From NCBI GenBank assembly GCA_030681615.1, contig JAUXSA010000016.1, forward strand, positions 26,904 to 90,903: a DNA stretch of 64,000 nucleotides, written 5' to 3'. The position numbers were made by a program, and so were the translations under genes. This document shows positions 52,015-63,800 of the stretch, piece by piece. The notes under the pieces are model-generated. The model searched no databases. It was given only the letters and a program-made list of their open reading frames with translations, and was not told the origin of the DNA. Every line of letters starts with the position of its first letter. The first letter of the stretch is position 1. This DNA comes from Bacteroidota bacterium. GTDB lineage: Bacteria > Bacteroidota > Bacteroidia > B-17B0 > Aurantibacillaceae.

Positions 52015-52797
52015 TTGATCAAGAAGCACATACCTAACGCTATTACCTGCGGTAACTTATTGTGCGGATGTTTAGCCATTGTAAAAGCTTTTGAAGGTGA
52101 TCTTGTTTGGGCAGCTTATTTAGTCGGCATTGCATTAGTTTTAGATTTTTTTGATGGTTTTACAGCGCGTTTATTAAATGTTGCTTCTCCAATTGGTAAA
52201 GATCTTGATAGTTTAGCGGATATGGTAACTTTTGGTGTGGTGCCGGGAGTTGTGATGTTTAAAATGATTGCCACAGCATGGATAATGAATGTCGCGCTAA
52301 GTACTGGGGTGCCAGATACAAGTGCAGTTGCAATTGATGACTCAACGTATCTTCCACAATATTTTGCTTTTATCATTCCAATTTTTTCAGCAATTCGCCT
52401 TGCTAAATTTAATAATGATACCCGTCAGTCAGATTCCTTCATTGGTTTACCAACACCTGCCAATGCAATGGTTATTTGTTCGATTCCATTATTTGTAAAT
52501 ACAAATCCACAGGCTTTAATGTGTTTTAGAGAATTTAATATAGATGAGTATGTTTTACATCCATTTGTCTTATGTCTTGTGTCTTTAATTATGAGCCTGT
52601 TACTTGTTTCAGAAATTCCTTTAATAGCCCTCAAATTCAAAAACTTTGGCTGGGCAGATAATAAGATGCGTTTTATATTAATAGGATTATCTCTTCTTCT
52701 TCTCGCGGTCTTTCAGTTTGTGGGCATTCCGCTGGTTATTATTCTTTATATTTTGTTAAGTATTGTGGATAACATATTTTTCAAAAAGAAAGTTTAA
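52015..52797 (+). CDS. pssA: CDP-diacylglycerol-serine O-phosphatidyltransferase
   Basis: The 260-residue membrane protein has about six helices and the CDP-alcohol phosphatidyltransferase motif DG-x2-AR-x8-G-x3-D-x3-D (FDGFTARLLNVASPIGKDLD and SLAD). It makes phosphatidylserine, the precursor of phosphatidylethanolamine. The start codon is a TTG: the in-frame codons before it are TAA ATA AAA ACT, leaving no ATG or GTG upstream. The N-terminal IKKHIPNAITCGNLLCG fits the family start. It lies between ABC-F and purS on the same strand. Confidence 0.92.
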   Translation: MIKKHIPNAITCGNLLCGCLAIVKAFEGDLVWAAYLVGIALVLDFFDGFTARLLNVASPIGKDLDSLADMVTFGVVPGVVMFKMIATAWIMNVALSTGVPDTSAVAIDDSTYLPQYFAFIIPIFSAIRLAKFNNDTRQSDSFIGLPTPANAMVICSIPLFVNTNPQALMCFREFNIDEYVLHPFVLCLVSLIMSLLLVSEIPLIALKFKNFGWADNKMRFILIGLSLLLLAVFQFVGIPLVIILYILLSIVDNIFFKKKV

Positions 52798-52830
52798 TCC
52801 TACTTTTGTTAACCTAAATTCAAACACAAA

Positions 52831-53088
52831 ATGGCAAAATTTATTGCAGATATTGATGTAATGCCGCTTCGCGCATTGCTAGACCCACAGGGCAAAGCCG
52901 TTACCGGCTCTATGAAGAACCTTAACCTTGGCGAGATAGAGAACGTTCGTATTGGTAAACATATTACATTAGAGATAAGCGCTGCAGACGAAAATGCCGC
53001 AAAAGCTAAGGTTGACGAGGCTTGCAAGAAATTGCTTTGTAATCAAATTATGGAGTTTTACGAATTTAAGCTAACTCCGTCCAAATAG
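52831..53088 (+). CDS. purS: Phosphoribosylformylglycinamidine synthase, PurS subunit
   Basis: The 85-residue protein matches PurS: FIADIDVMPLRALLDPQGKA..., ...VRIGKHITLEI..., EACKKLLCNQIMEFYEF. PurS dimerises and joins PurQ and PurL to form the amidotransferase complex of de novo purine synthesis. The other subunit genes are not in the window, so purS is unlinked here. The start follows a 33-base gap after pssA. Confidence 0.9.
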   Translation: MAKFIADIDVMPLRALLDPQGKAVTGSMKNLNLGEIENVRIGKHITLEISAADENAAKAKVDEACKKLLCNQIMEFYEFKLTPSK

Positions 53089-53159
53089 TTTGTTTATTCC
53101 AAGCATTCACCTATATTTGAAACTCATTTTAAATCATAAATTTTAATTCTTAGATCCAT

Positions 53160-54413
53160 ATGGGATATTTATTTACATCAGAATCAGTGTCAGAAGGACA
53201 CCCGGATAAAGTAGCCGATCAAATTTCGGACGCCTTAATTGATAATTTTTTAGCTTTCGATCCAAACAGTAAAGTTGCTTGTGAAACATTAGTTACCACA
53301 GGTCAGGTTATTTTGGCTGGCGAAGTAAAATCAAAAGCATATTTAGATGTGCAGGAAATTGCACGCGAAGTAATTCGTAAAATTGGTTATACCAAATCTG
53401 AATATATGTTCGAGGCAAACTCTTGCGGTATCTTATCTGCAATTCACGAACAATCATCTGATATTAATCAAGGTGTAGATAAAAAGAAAAAAGAAGAACA
53501 AGGTGCTGGTGACCAGGGGATGATGTTTGGTTATGCAACTAACGAAACTGCTAACTACATGCCTTTGGCTTTAGATCTTGCACATGGCATCTTAATAGAA
53601 CTTGCTGCATTACGTCGCGAGAATAAAGAAATAAAATATTTACGTCCCGATGCAAAATCACAGGTTACGTTAGAGTACAGTGATGATAATGTACCTGTTC
53701 GTATTGATGCTATCGTAGTTTCAACGCAGCACGATGATTTTGATAACGAACCAAAAATGTTAGCGAAAATTAAAAAAGACATCGTTGATATTTTAATTCC
53801 ACGCGTTAAAAAGAAATATCCAAAATACGCACACTTATTCAACAACAAAATTAATTACCATATTAACCCAACCGGTAAATTTGTTATTGGTGGTCCGCAT
53901 GGTGACACCGGTTTAACTGGGCGTAAAATTATTGTAGATACTTATGGTGGAAAAGGTGCTCACGGTGGTGGTGCTTTCTCAGGAAAAGATCCAAGTAAGG
54001 TTGACCGTTCTGCTGCTTATGCTACACGCCACATTGCAAAAAATTTAGTTGCTGCTGGTGTTTGTACCGAAGTGTTGGTGCAGGTTTCTTACGCAATTGG
54101 AGTTGCGCAACCAATGGGTATTTTTATTGATACTTATGGAACTGCAAAAGTAAAAATGACAGACGGACAAATTGCTAAAATTGTTGAAAGTGTTTTTGAT
54201 ATGCGTCCATACTTTATTGAGCAACGTTTTAAATTACGTACACCAATGTATAGCGAAACCGCTGCTTATGGTCACATGGGACGTAAGAACGAGGTTGTAA
54301 CAAAAACCTTTAAATCACCTGATGGAAAAACAAAAACTATGAAAGTAGAATTGTTTACCTGGGAAAAATTAGATTACGTTTCAAAAGTAAAAGCTGCGTT
54401 TAAAATTAAGTAA
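53160..54413 (+). CDS. metK: S-adenosylmethionine synthetase
   Basis: The 417-residue enzyme makes SAM from methionine and ATP. Its motifs are [16 protein letters not shown] (about 14-29), the flexible loop [32 protein letters not shown], and the P-loop-like [19 protein letters not shown]. All expected catalytic residues are present. It is followed by a hairpin with a T-run, ending the transcript. No SAM riboswitch is recognisable in the 71-base leader. Confidence 0.96.
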   Translation: MGYLFTSESVSEGHPDKVADQISDALIDNFLAFDPNSKVACETLVTTGQVILAGEVKSKAYLDVQEIAREVIRKIGYTKSEYMFEANSCGILSAIHEQSSDINQGVDKKKKEEQGAGDQGMMFGYATNETANYMPLALDLAHGILIELAALRRENKEIKYLRPDAKSQVTLEYSDDNVPVRIDAIVVSTQHDDFDNEPKMLAKIKKDIVDILIPRVKKKYPKYAHLFNNKINYHINPTGKFVIGGPHGDTGLTGRKIIVDTYGGKGAHGGGAFSGKDPSKVDRSAAYATRHIAKNLVAAGVCTEVLVQVSYAIGVAQPMGIFIDTYGTAKVKMTDGQIAKIVESVFDMRPYFIEQRFKLRTPMYSETAAYGHMGRKNEVVTKTFKSPDGKTKTMKVELFTWEKLDYVSKVKAAFKIK

Positions 54414-54433
54414 CAATAAATAATTTATAATTT

Positions 54434-54461
54434 AAAAGGCTTCCAGATGGGAGCCTTTTTT
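54434..54461 (+). terminator. metK terminator
   Basis: AAAGGCT/AGCCTTT stem (with one internal mismatch) followed by a T-run, in the narrow gap between the convergent metK and the 54463 gene. Confidence 0.75.
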
Positions 54462-54462
54462 G

Positions 54463-55899
54463 TTACAGAGCTTTTAAATAAAATAATGCTATAAAAGGTT
54501 TAGTTACCAGCTTTCCTTCCTCTTCAAGCGACCGGTCAATTTTATCGAATAATTTTTCGTATAATGTTTTATTTTGCGGTTCATTAAAAATGATTGTTAA
54601 TAAAGCCGGTAGCTCTTTTTCAAAACCAAATAGTGTATCGCCTTTAGAAATAAAACGCTTGTAGGCTGCAAGTTTTGAGAACATAACATCGGCATTGCCT
54701 AAAAAATAATGTATCACAATTTCATTCATTAAAGAGATGTGGTAAATGTCTTTTCGCACTTTGCCTGAAATTTTTATAGCCTCAATTGTATATTTTAAAG
54801 CCTGACGGTAATTTTTTAAATAAATGTTCAGGATGGTAAAATTCAAATATGAATTGACTTTTTCATCATCCTTTAAAATATCAATATTTAAATGGAATTC
54901 ATTTTCAAAGGTCTTTATTTTTGAGATATTGTCCTTAACAAGATCATGAGAGATAAGAATATTTGTTCGTATCAAAACAAATAAAGTAAACAACTCTGTC
55001 CTTACATCTACGCTTGAATTTTTTTTAAAATCCACAAGTGTTTTTTCACTTTCATCTAAAACAGCCTCTGCATCTTTATGCTTTTTTAAATATAGAAGAA
55101 CAAGACATAAATTCCTTATGGATTTTAAGTAGATAACCAGGTTCCTTTTTTTTATTTCGGAATACTCTTCAAAAAGATCAATCGTTCTTTTGGCAAACGG
55201 GTAGGCTTTATCTGGTTGCCCGCGCTTCATGGCAAGAAAAGCATTTGCTTTATTGTAATAGATCTTGGCCAGGGGATGAAAAGCATTTGTTTCGTTCTCT
55301 AAAAGTTGCTGGAAGTTTTTAGTAATACTATGATCGTCGCCATAAAAATATAATGTTGTTGATTCTAATTTAATGAGTGCTTCCATGCTTTGATACTCCA
55401 TTAAATTATAATACTCACTATGAATTTTTGAAAAAAGTTCTTTGTCTTTTGGGTAATCGGTATTAATATAATCAACATCAACAGATTCAATAGCGCTATT
55501 GAGTTTTAATTCAAGCGCTTCCATTTTAATCAGGTAATCATATTTTGATGCATGATTAATGATCTTATCAAGAAGTTTAATACCTTCTTTATACAGACCT
55601 TTAAAAATTAGAACCTTTGCACGTTTCAAATTTTTTAAAGAGCCGTCGGAGTTGGGTAATTCTTCTTCATGAAATTGATATAAAATATCAATAACCTTAT
55701 AATATAAACGGGTAGAATTTCCGGAAATACTTAAATTGTCTTTTTTATTTTTTAAACTAATTTGTTTTTCTGTTTTATTAAAATCAGATAATAATCCATT
55801 AAGGTCTTTATCTGAAGAAAAGGTTTTTAAATTCAAGTTAATGTACCTTTTTTCATTTTTGGTTAAAGATCCAATGAGCTGGATAAGTTGCTGCGACAT
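54463..55899 (-). CDS. TPR-like helical-repeat protein of unknown function
   Basis: The 478-residue protein is all-helical, with repeated ~35-residue units of TPR character (YNKANAFLAMKRGQPDKAYPFAK, YLKSIRNLCLVLLYLKKHKDAEAVL). There is no signal peptide, zinc site or catalytic motif. The N-terminus SLTKNEKRYINLNLKTFSS recurs in proteins of Bacteroidota of unknown role. A protein-interaction scaffold is the likely general function. It is transcribed alone, convergent with metK and divergent from the following adhesin. Confidence 0.7.
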   Translation of the reverse strand: MSQQLIQLIGSLTKNEKRYINLNLKTFSSDKDLNGLLSDFNKTEKQISLKNKKDNLSISGNSTRLYYKVIDILYQFHEEELPNSDGSLKNLKRAKVLIFKGLYKEGIKLLDKIINHASKYDYLIKMEALELKLNSAIESVDVDYINTDYPKDKELFSKIHSEYYNLMEYQSMEALIKLESTTLYFYGDDHSITKNFQQLLENETNAFHPLAKIYYNKANAFLAMKRGQPDKAYPFAKRTIDLFEEYSEIKKRNLVIYLKSIRNLCLVLLYLKKHKDAEAVLDESEKTLVDFKKNSSVDVRTELFTLFVLIRTNILISHDLVKDNISKIKTFENEFHLNIDILKDDEKVNSYLNFTILNIYLKNYRQALKYTIEAIKISGKVRKDIYHISLMNEIVIHYFLGNADVMFSKLAAYKRFISKGDTLFGFEKELPALLTIIFNEPQNKTLYEKLFDKIDRSLEEEGKLVTKPFIALFYLKAL

Positions 55900-56171
55900 G
55901 GATTAGCAAATTTTAACACAAAGTTAAATTTTTTCTTTGAAACGTAGCAAATTTACTGGTAACTAAATGATAAATAAGTGTTTACGTGTTTTTTTGTTGC
56001 TTTTAAAAGGTAATTATTCGATTAAATTACTTAAATTTTATGGTCTATGTTTTAGAACTTTGTTGAACATAGTTTGTTTTTAAAACAATATCCTGAGGTT
56101 AAGTAAACTTTCAGTGGTAAAAAAAAAGTTTTGAGAACATTAATAAATACAACTAAAAAATAAAAAGAAGA

Positions 56172-59100
56172 ATGAAAAATTTTTACAAATTATTAGTCGC
56201 GTTTGTGTTAGTTGGAGGATTATCTCACGCACAAGTAACCGTTACCGGCGGTTCAACTGCAACTTATTCAACAGTAAATGCTGCATTCGCTGCAATTAAT
56301 GCTGGAACGCATTTTGGTGCTATAACAATTGATGTTACGGCAAGTACTGTAGAAGGTCCAACGGGTTATTTACCTACACCATTATTGGCAAGCGGTCAAA
56401 GTTTAGCTAACTATACTTCTATTATTTTACGTCCGTCTGCTACAGCAACAATTTCAGGTGAAGTAGCAACAGGTCGTGGGGTTTTAGAATTAGACGGTGT
56501 TGATAATTTTACTTTTGATGGAGATATGGTTGGTGGTCCTGTTCAAAGGGATCTTAGCATTGTTTGTACTTCTTCAATGAATATTGCTGCAACAGCGGCA
56601 ATTCGTTTTATAGGAAGAACAACATTAGGATTAGGTGCCACAAACAATACTGTAAAAAATTGTATTATAGCGGGTAACACACCCGGCAATGATGGTAGTA
56701 GCGGAAGCACAGTGTCAAATAGTTACGGTATTTATGCAGGAGCAAATGCATTAGCCCTTACTTCAGGGGGCCTTGGCGATAACTATGATAATTTTACGAT
56801 CAGCAATAATGAATTTACAAAAGCTTTTTTTGGTTTATATATTGGTTCAACTACAGCAAATGCAGGAAATGATAATTTAATAAATAATAATCTTTTTGGT
56901 TCTAACACGGCTGGTTCTACTTTATCAAACAGAGGCTTGATGTTAACCAACGTTGTTACGAATACAATTACACAAAACGAATTTTTTAATTTAAAAGTAA
57001 GTACTTCTGTAAATAATGCAGGAATTGAAATTTCAGGAACTTCTTCTAACTCGGTTACAATTTCGCGCAATAAGGTTTATTCTATCTGGTCAACAAGTAC
57101 CGGTGGCTGGGGAGCTTATGGTATTAGTTTAATTGGTGGTAATAACCATCTTTTAACCAATAACGTTATCTATGATATTTTAACTACTAATTATAATTCG
57201 CTATCAACTATCTACCAGGCTTATGGTATTAGAATTACATCAGGTACCGGGCATAAAATTTATTATAACAGCGTAAATCTTTTTGGTGCATTAACAGCAG
57301 GTAGCACAACTAATTGTTACAGTGCAGCCTTTATGGTTAGTAGTACCGCTGTTACAGGTTTAGATGTCAGGAATAATGTTTTCTCGAACAAAATGACTTC
57401 TAATGCATCTACACCGCGTTTTTATTCGGTATGGTTTCCAGCATCATATAACTTCTTAAACGCAACATTAAATAATAACGCTTACATGGTTACAAACGAT
57501 GCTGATCATTTTGTTGGTAAAGTAGGAACTACAGCGCTTACAAATGATCTTTCTAATTTAGCTGCATGGCAAGCATTTTCGCAGGTTAATAATGTAAACA
57601 ACGATAACGCATCGGTTCCATTTATTAATACGGTTGCCCCATTTATTTCGGATGTGAATCTTAATTTCAATCCAAATACAATTACACCAATAGAATCGGG
57701 TGCAGTTTTAATTCCTGCATTAGGAACAAATATAGACTACAATGCAAACGTTCGTCCTTTAGCAGGTATCAATCCGAATACAAATCCTGATATGGGAGCT
57801 TATGAATTTGATGGTTTGGCCGGCGTTCCTACTGATGCGGGAATTATTGCTTTAATTAATCCATTAACAACTGGCTGCTACTCTGCTAATGAAAATGTTG
57901 TAGTTACCATTAAAAATTATGGTACTACTTCAATTTCAAATATTCCTGTTTCGCTAGTTGTTTCAGGTGTAATTAATCAAACATTAACCGGTACATATAC
58001 AGGCACCATTGCACCAAGTGGTACATTTAATTTTTCTTTAGGCACCATTAATATGACCGCTTCAGGAAATTATACATTTAATGCAACAACAACTTTACCA
58101 GGAGACTTAAATACCCCGAACGATGCAATGAGTGCAACAACACGCACGGTAATTGCACCGTCACCATTACCTCAATCTGTTGACTTTACAAGTTTTACCG
58201 GCGCTAATTTACCAACCTTCTTTCCTTTATGGAGGGAGGCTACAGGTGCCGTTGTGCCAACAGGTACAACTTCTTCTTGGACAAGTCAAACAGCCTTAAA
58301 TAATGCAACGAATGTTAATGCAAGAGTATTTTTATCTGCCATTGCAGCAAACGAATGGATCGTTGGGCCAAAAGTTACTGCTACTGCAACAACTCAAATT
58401 TCTTTTGATGCAGCATTAACACTTAATACAATTGCGCCATTTACGCCTACAACAATGGGAAGTGATGATAAGGTTCGTGTAATGGTATCAACCGATTGTG
58501 GTGTTACTTTTACACCAATATTTACAATTAATACAACAAATAATTTAAGTACTAACTTTACTAATTTTACTGTTCCATTAGGTGCTTATGCTGGTCAGGA
58601 TATAATTGTTGCATTTTTAGCGCAAGATGGTCCGATAGATGATCTTGAGTCATATTACTTTCAACTGGATAATATTAATTTATATAATGCTTCGCCTACA
58701 GATGGCGGTGTATCAGCGATCAACTCACCCACACTGAATGCTTGTTTAGGAACTAACGAACCAATTGTTGTTACTGTAAACAATTTTGGTACAGCTTCAA
58801 TAAGTAACTTTTCTGTTACTGCGTATGTTAACGGCCCGGTAAATACAACTATAACCGCTACTTATACAGCAGCATTAGCTGCCAGTGCAAGCGCCGTATT
58901 TACAGTTGGCACTGCTTATATGAATATACCGGGTTCATACACCATAACTGCATTTACAAGTGTGGGCGGAGATCCAAATGCATTTAATAACACAAGTTCT
59001 GTTGTAAGAACACTTAGCCCTGCATTTAATATTTCGGGTAATACTGTTATTTGTGCAAGCTCAAGTGGCACTTTAAGTTTAACAGGTGCTGCGGTTTCTT

Positions 59101-60611
59101 ATACATGGAGCACCGGATCAAATTCATCTTCTATAACTATTACACCAAGTGTTACAACGTCTTATTCTGCAGTTGGAACAGGAACGAATGGTTGTCAGGT
59201 TTCTGCCTTTACAACTGTTGCGGTAAACAATCCAACAATTACAGGAACAGGCGCTGCTGTTTGCGGTCCTAATACAGGGACACTTTCGGTAAACGCTTTT
59301 TCTCCTTCTACAGTTAGCTGGTACGCATCGCCAACATCAACTGTTGTTTTAGGAACCGGAAGTACATATACTGCAAGTGCTGTAACAACAACAACTTATT
59401 TTGCGGAAGCAGTTTCAAGTGCCAGCTCAAGCCTTCAAACAACATTTGCCGGTGGAAATGGTTGCGGTGGTGGAACCATGTTTGATATTACACCAACTTC
59501 TGGATCTATTGTTATTGATAGTTTAGATGTTAGTTTTGGTGCTGCTATCACTTATACTGTTGACCTTTATTATAAAACAGGAACGTATTTAGGAAATGAA
59601 TTAACAGCAGCTGCATGGACACTTTGGGGCACGGTTGTAGTAACAGGTGCTGGCCCAAGTTTACCAACAAGAGTTGTTACTCCTCCTTTATCAATACCTG
59701 CAAACCAGTTAACAGGTATTTATGTAACGCAAGACCAGGATTATACCAATGGAACAACTGCTTATTCTAATGCAGATATTACATTACAAACGGGCGCGGG
59801 ATTATGTTCGCTATTTGGAGGCGTAAACGCGGGCAGGATGTTTAATGGAAATGTGTATTACAGCAAGCCGGGTTGTACAAGCCCTAAAATACCTGTTACA
59901 TTAACCGTTACTTCTTCTCCAGTAATTACACTTGGTGCGAGTCAATTATCTGTTTGTCCTGGAACATCTGTTAATATTGGAGCTACAGGCGCTAATACTT
60001 ATACCTGGAGTACAGGCGCTAATGGCGCTTTAATATCGGTAACACCAACTGCAAGTACAGTTTATACTGTTTCTGGAGAAAGCAGCCCTGGTTGTTTGGG
60101 AACAGCTTCTATTGCTATTACAAGTAATACTGTTCCAACAGTTGGTGTTACAAGTTCTGCAAGTTTAATTTGTGTTGGACAAACAGCAACCTTAACAGCA
60201 AATGGTGCAAATAATTATTTATGGAACACCAGCTCTACAAATACTGCAATTGCAGTTTCACCAACGGTTACAACATCATATACGGTTACAGGAACTGCCG
60301 CTAACAGCTGTACTAACGTTGCCATGTTCACACAGAACGTTTCTAATTGTACAGGTGTTGAAGCTAATTCATCTTTCAGTAGTTTAATATCAATTTATCC
60401 TAATCCTTCAAGTGGTTTAATTACAGCCGACTTTAATTTTGACGGTGAGAAAGAAGTTGTTATCTCTAATTCTGTTGGACAAATAATTTCAACGCTTAAA
60501 ACCAAAAATACGTCTGAAGTAATTGATCTAAATAAATACGCTAAAGGAATTTATTTTGTGAAAGTAATGAGTAATACTAATTCTGCTAACTACAGAATTG
60601 TAATTCAATAA
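56172..60611 (+). CDS. Giant T9SS surface adhesin with beta-helix and CARDB-like domains
   Basis: The 1479-residue protein has a signal peptide (about 1-20), a right-handed beta-helix region (about 70-380: ITQNEFFNLK, NHLLTNNVIYDI), CARDB-like segments (about 550-650 and 845-930), a cleaved-adhesin/MAM-like domain (about 680-830, SWTSQTALNNATNV, VRVMVSTDCG), and several Ig-like repeats (TYTWSTGANGALISVTPT). A type A T9SS sorting domain closes it (SIYPNPSSGLI). It should be secreted and attached at the cell surface. The start of the next gene is a paralogue. Confidence 0.87.
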   Translation: MKNFYKLLVAFVLVGGLSHAQVTVTGGSTATYSTVNAAFAAINAGTHFGAITIDVTASTVEGPTGYLPTPLLASGQSLANYTSIILRPSATATISGEVATGRGVLELDGVDNFTFDGDMVGGPVQRDLSIVCTSSMNIAATAAIRFIGRTTLGLGATNNTVKNCIIAGNTPGNDGSSGSTVSNSYGIYAGANALALTSGGLGDNYDNFTISNNEFTKAFFGLYIGSTTANAGNDNLINNNLFGSNTAGSTLSNRGLMLTNVVTNTITQNEFFNLKVSTSVNNAGIEISGTSSNSVTISRNKVYSIWSTSTGGWGAYGISLIGGNNHLLTNNVIYDILTTNYNSLSTIYQAYGIRITSGTGHKIYYNSVNLFGALTAGSTTNCYSAAFMVSSTAVTGLDVRNNVFSNKMTSNASTPRFYSVWFPASYNFLNATLNNNAYMVTNDADHFVGKVGTTALTNDLSNLAAWQAFSQVNNVNNDNASVPFINTVAPFISDVNLNFNPNTITPIESGAVLIPALGTNIDYNANVRPLAGINPNTNPDMGAYEFDGLAGVPTDAGIIALINPLTTGCYSANENVVVTIKNYGTTSISNIPVSLVVSGVINQTLTGTYTGTIAPSGTFNFSLGTINMTASGNYTFNATTTLPGDLNTPNDAMSATTRTVIAPSPLPQSVDFTSFTGANLPTFFPLWREATGAVVPTGTTSSWTSQTALNNATNVNARVFLSAIAANEWIVGPKVTATATTQISFDAALTLNTIAPFTPTTMGSDDKVRVMVSTDCGVTFTPIFTINTTNNLSTNFTNFTVPLGAYAGQDIIVAFLAQDGPIDDLESYYFQLDNINLYNASPTDGGVSAINSPTLNACLGTNEPIVVTVNNFGTASISNFSVTAYVNGPVNTTITATYTAALAASASAVFTVGTAYMNIPGSYTITAFTSVGGDPNAFNNTSSVVRTLSPAFNISGNTVICASSSGTLSLTGAAVSYTWSTGSNSSSITITPSVTTSYSAVGTGTNGCQVSAFTTVAVNNPTITGTGAAVCGPNTGTLSVNAFSPSTVSWYASPTSTVVLGTGSTYTASAVTTTTYFAEAVSSASSSLQTTFAGGNGCGGGTMFDITPTSGSIVIDSLDVSFGAAITYTVDLYYKTGTYLGNELTAAAWTLWGTVVVTGAGPSLPTRVVTPPLSIPANQLTGIYVTQDQDYTNGTTAYSNADITLQTGAGLCSLFGGVNAGRMFNGNVYYSKPGCTSPKIPVTLTVTSSPVITLGASQLSVCPGTSVNIGATGANTYTWSTGANGALISVTPTASTVYTVSGESSPGCLGTASIAITSNTVPTVGVTSSASLICVGQTATLTANGANNYLWNTSSTNTAIAVSPTVTTSYTVTGTAANSCTNVAMFTQNVSNCTGVEANSSFSSLISIYPNPSSGLITADFNFDGEKEVVISNSVGQIISTLKTKNTSEVIDLNKYAKGIYFVKVMSNTNSANYRIVIQ

Positions 60612-60630
60612 TTAATTTAATTAAAAATAA

Positions 60631-60663
60631 AAAAAGGCTACCTAATTGGTGGCCTTTTTTTTT
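60631..60663 (+). terminator. Terminator after first adhesin gene
   Basis: AAAAGGCTACC/GGTGGCC hairpin with a long T-run downstream. Confidence 0.75.
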
Positions 60664-60826
60664 GTTTATACTTTTCGTTTATTTTATCTGAATTAATAGT
60701 TATACTCGCAATAGGTTGTATAACCTTCCTCAAACTGTTCAGAACTAATGTTAAATAAGAATATACAAAACAATTTTAGTTTATTTTTGTCTTAATCTAA
60801 GTATAATAAAAACATAAAATTTAAGG

Positions 60827-63800
60827 ATGAAAAATGTTTATAAAATTTTAGCTGCATTTCTTTTATTAGGATCATATGCTAAATCACAAGTAACAGTAAC
60901 AGGAGGTTCTACTGCAACCTATTCAACAGTTAATACTGCTTTTGCAGCCATTAATGCAGGAACCCATTTTGGTGCAATAACAATTGATATTACTGCAAGT
61001 ACAACTGAGTCAACAACACCAACCCCCTTAAACGCAAGTGGGCAAGGCGGCGCAAATTATACCTCAATAGTTTTAAGACCCACAGTTACTGCAACCATAA
61101 GTGGCGCAATGGTTACAGGACGGGGTGTTTTAGAATTGGATGGTTCGGATAATGTTACTATTGATGGTGATATTTCTGGTGGGCCGGTTACAAGAGAATT
61201 AACCATTGTAAATAATGCCGCCAACACAGTGGCATCAACGGCAGTTATTCGTTTAATTGGCCGCACCACTTTAGGTTTAGGAGCCACAAATAACACTATA
61301 AAAAATTGTGTTATAATTGGCAACACCGAAGGTAATGATGGAATAAGTGGAAGCACAGTTACTAGCAGCCATGGTATATATGCCGGTAATAATGCGGTGG
61401 CACTTTTAGTAGGTAGTACTACGGGTGCAGATTACGATAATAATACTATTGAGAATAATGATATTAGAAAAGCTTATTTTGCAATTTATGTAGGTTCAGC
61501 AACTGCAAACACTTCAGGTAATTTAAATATTAAAAATAATATTATAGGATCAAATACAGTTGGGGAAACAATTACGGCAGGGGGTATTAATTTAAGTGGA
61601 GTTGTAAGTGCCACCTTAAGCCAGAATGAAGTTTTTAATTTAACGCCAAATACTTCTATAAGCCCTTATGGCATTCAAATAGCCGGCGCAGGAAGTGCTT
61701 CTGTTACTATTAGCAGAAATAATGTTCATGGTATAAAAAGCTTGAGTATAAGCGGTTGGGGCGCCTATGGTATTAGTATAAGTGGGGGGACTGATCATTT
61801 AATGGTCAATAACATAGTTTACGATATTATGACTGTTAACTATTTATCAACCTCAACATTAAATGCAATCGGACTTCGTCTAGCATCGGGAACTGGCCAT
61901 AAAATTTATTATAATAGCGTAAACTTATATGGCGCAATAAACCTTAGTACAGGAACTTCTACCAGTGTTGCATCAGCAGCATTATTTGTAACAAGCGCAG
62001 CTTGTACAGGATTGGATATTAAGAATAATATTTTTTGCAATATACAAACGTCAACAGTAACCACTCAAAAATTCATGGCAGTTTGGTTCCCATCAACTTA
62101 CGATTTTGCAAATGCGGTGCTTAATAATAATTCATACAACGTTACAAATGATGGAGACCATTTTGTTGGAAAAGTTGGAACTACTAATGGTTTAAATGAA
62201 GCATCAACACTAGGAGCATGGCAAGCACTTTCACAGGTGAATAATCCAACCAACGATCTAAATTCGATCCCGGCCTCTAATATGGCCGCGCCTTTTACAT
62301 CAAATACTAATTTAACTATTCCGCCTAATACAGTTTACGGCGCCGAATCAGGTGCTGTCTTAATTCCTTCGTTAGGAACAAATATTGATTATAATGCAGC
62401 CGTTCGTCCTTTAGCAGGTGTTAACGCAAATCTTAATCCTGATATGGGTGCCTACGAATTTGATGGAATAGCGGGTATTCCAATTGATGCCGGACTTCAA
62501 TCATTAATTTCTCCTGCAACTACAGGTTGTTATACAAGTGCTGAGAATGTTGTTGTATCTATTAAGAATTATGGCACATCGGCTATCTCAAATATTCCTG
62601 TTACAGTAATAGTTAGTGGTGCTGTTAACCAAACATACACCGCTACTTATATTCCAATTATCACTGCTGGTGCAACTGCGAATTTTACAGTAGGAGTTTT
62701 AAATATGCTTACTAGCGGCACCTATTCATTTAATGGTTCTACATCTTTAGCGGGTGATGGAAACGCTATTAATGATGCATTAACAACAACAATAAGAACA
62801 GTTATTGCACCGTCAACATTACCGCAGTTTGTAAATTTTACAGGGTTCACAGGATCTAACTTACCAACCTTCTTTCCTTTATGGACTGAAGCTACAGGTA
62901 CCGCAGTACCTACCGGAACAACTTCTACATGGACAAGCCAGACTAATTTAAACACTACGGGAAATGTAAATGCGCGTGTGTTGTTACAAACTAATACAAA
63001 TGATGAATGGATCGTTGGGCCTAAATTTACCGCAACAGCAAACAGTCAAGTTACTTTTGATGCAGCTTTAACCGGAAATACAACAGCTCCTTTTACACCT
63101 GATGCAATGGGAAGTGATGATAAAGTAAGAGTAATGGTCTCTACCGATTGCGGCGCATCTTTTACACCAGTATTTACAATTAGTGCAACAAATAGCTTAA
63201 CAACTTCGTTTACAAATTTTTCTGTGCCTCTTGGTGCTTATGCAGGACAAAATATTATTGTAGCGTTCTTAGCACAAGACGGGCCAGTGGATGATATTGA
63301 ATCTTATTACTTCCAATTAGATAACATTAATTTATACAATACCTCTGCAACCGATGCGGGCGTATCAGCTTTTGTTGCACCGGGTATAGGTTGTTATACA
63401 AGCTCCGAACCGTTAGTTGTTCAAGTTAATAATTTTGGAACAGCGCCTATATCAAACTTCCCGGTTAGCGTTTGGGTTTCCGGCGCCATCGTACAAACCT
63501 TAACTGCTACATATACCGGAACACTAGCTGTAGCAGCGAGTGCAAATTTCACTGTAGGTTCAGTAAATATGACAACTGCAGGCCAATATAATTTTAAAGG
63601 ATTTACTTCATTAGTCGGAGATTTGAACGCATTTAATGATACTGCTTTAATTGTCAGAAATGTTACAGCTACATCTACCTTACCTCAGTTTGTTGATTTT
63701 ACAGGATTTACTGGCGCAAATTTACCAACGCCTTTTCCGTTGTGGACAGAAGCCACAGGAACAGCCGTGCCAACCGGTACTACCTCTTCATGGACAACCC

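Noticed and set aside
53089..53159. SAM riboswitch upstream of metK
   Set aside because: The 71-base AT-rich leader has no stem-loop of the SAM-I, II or III type.
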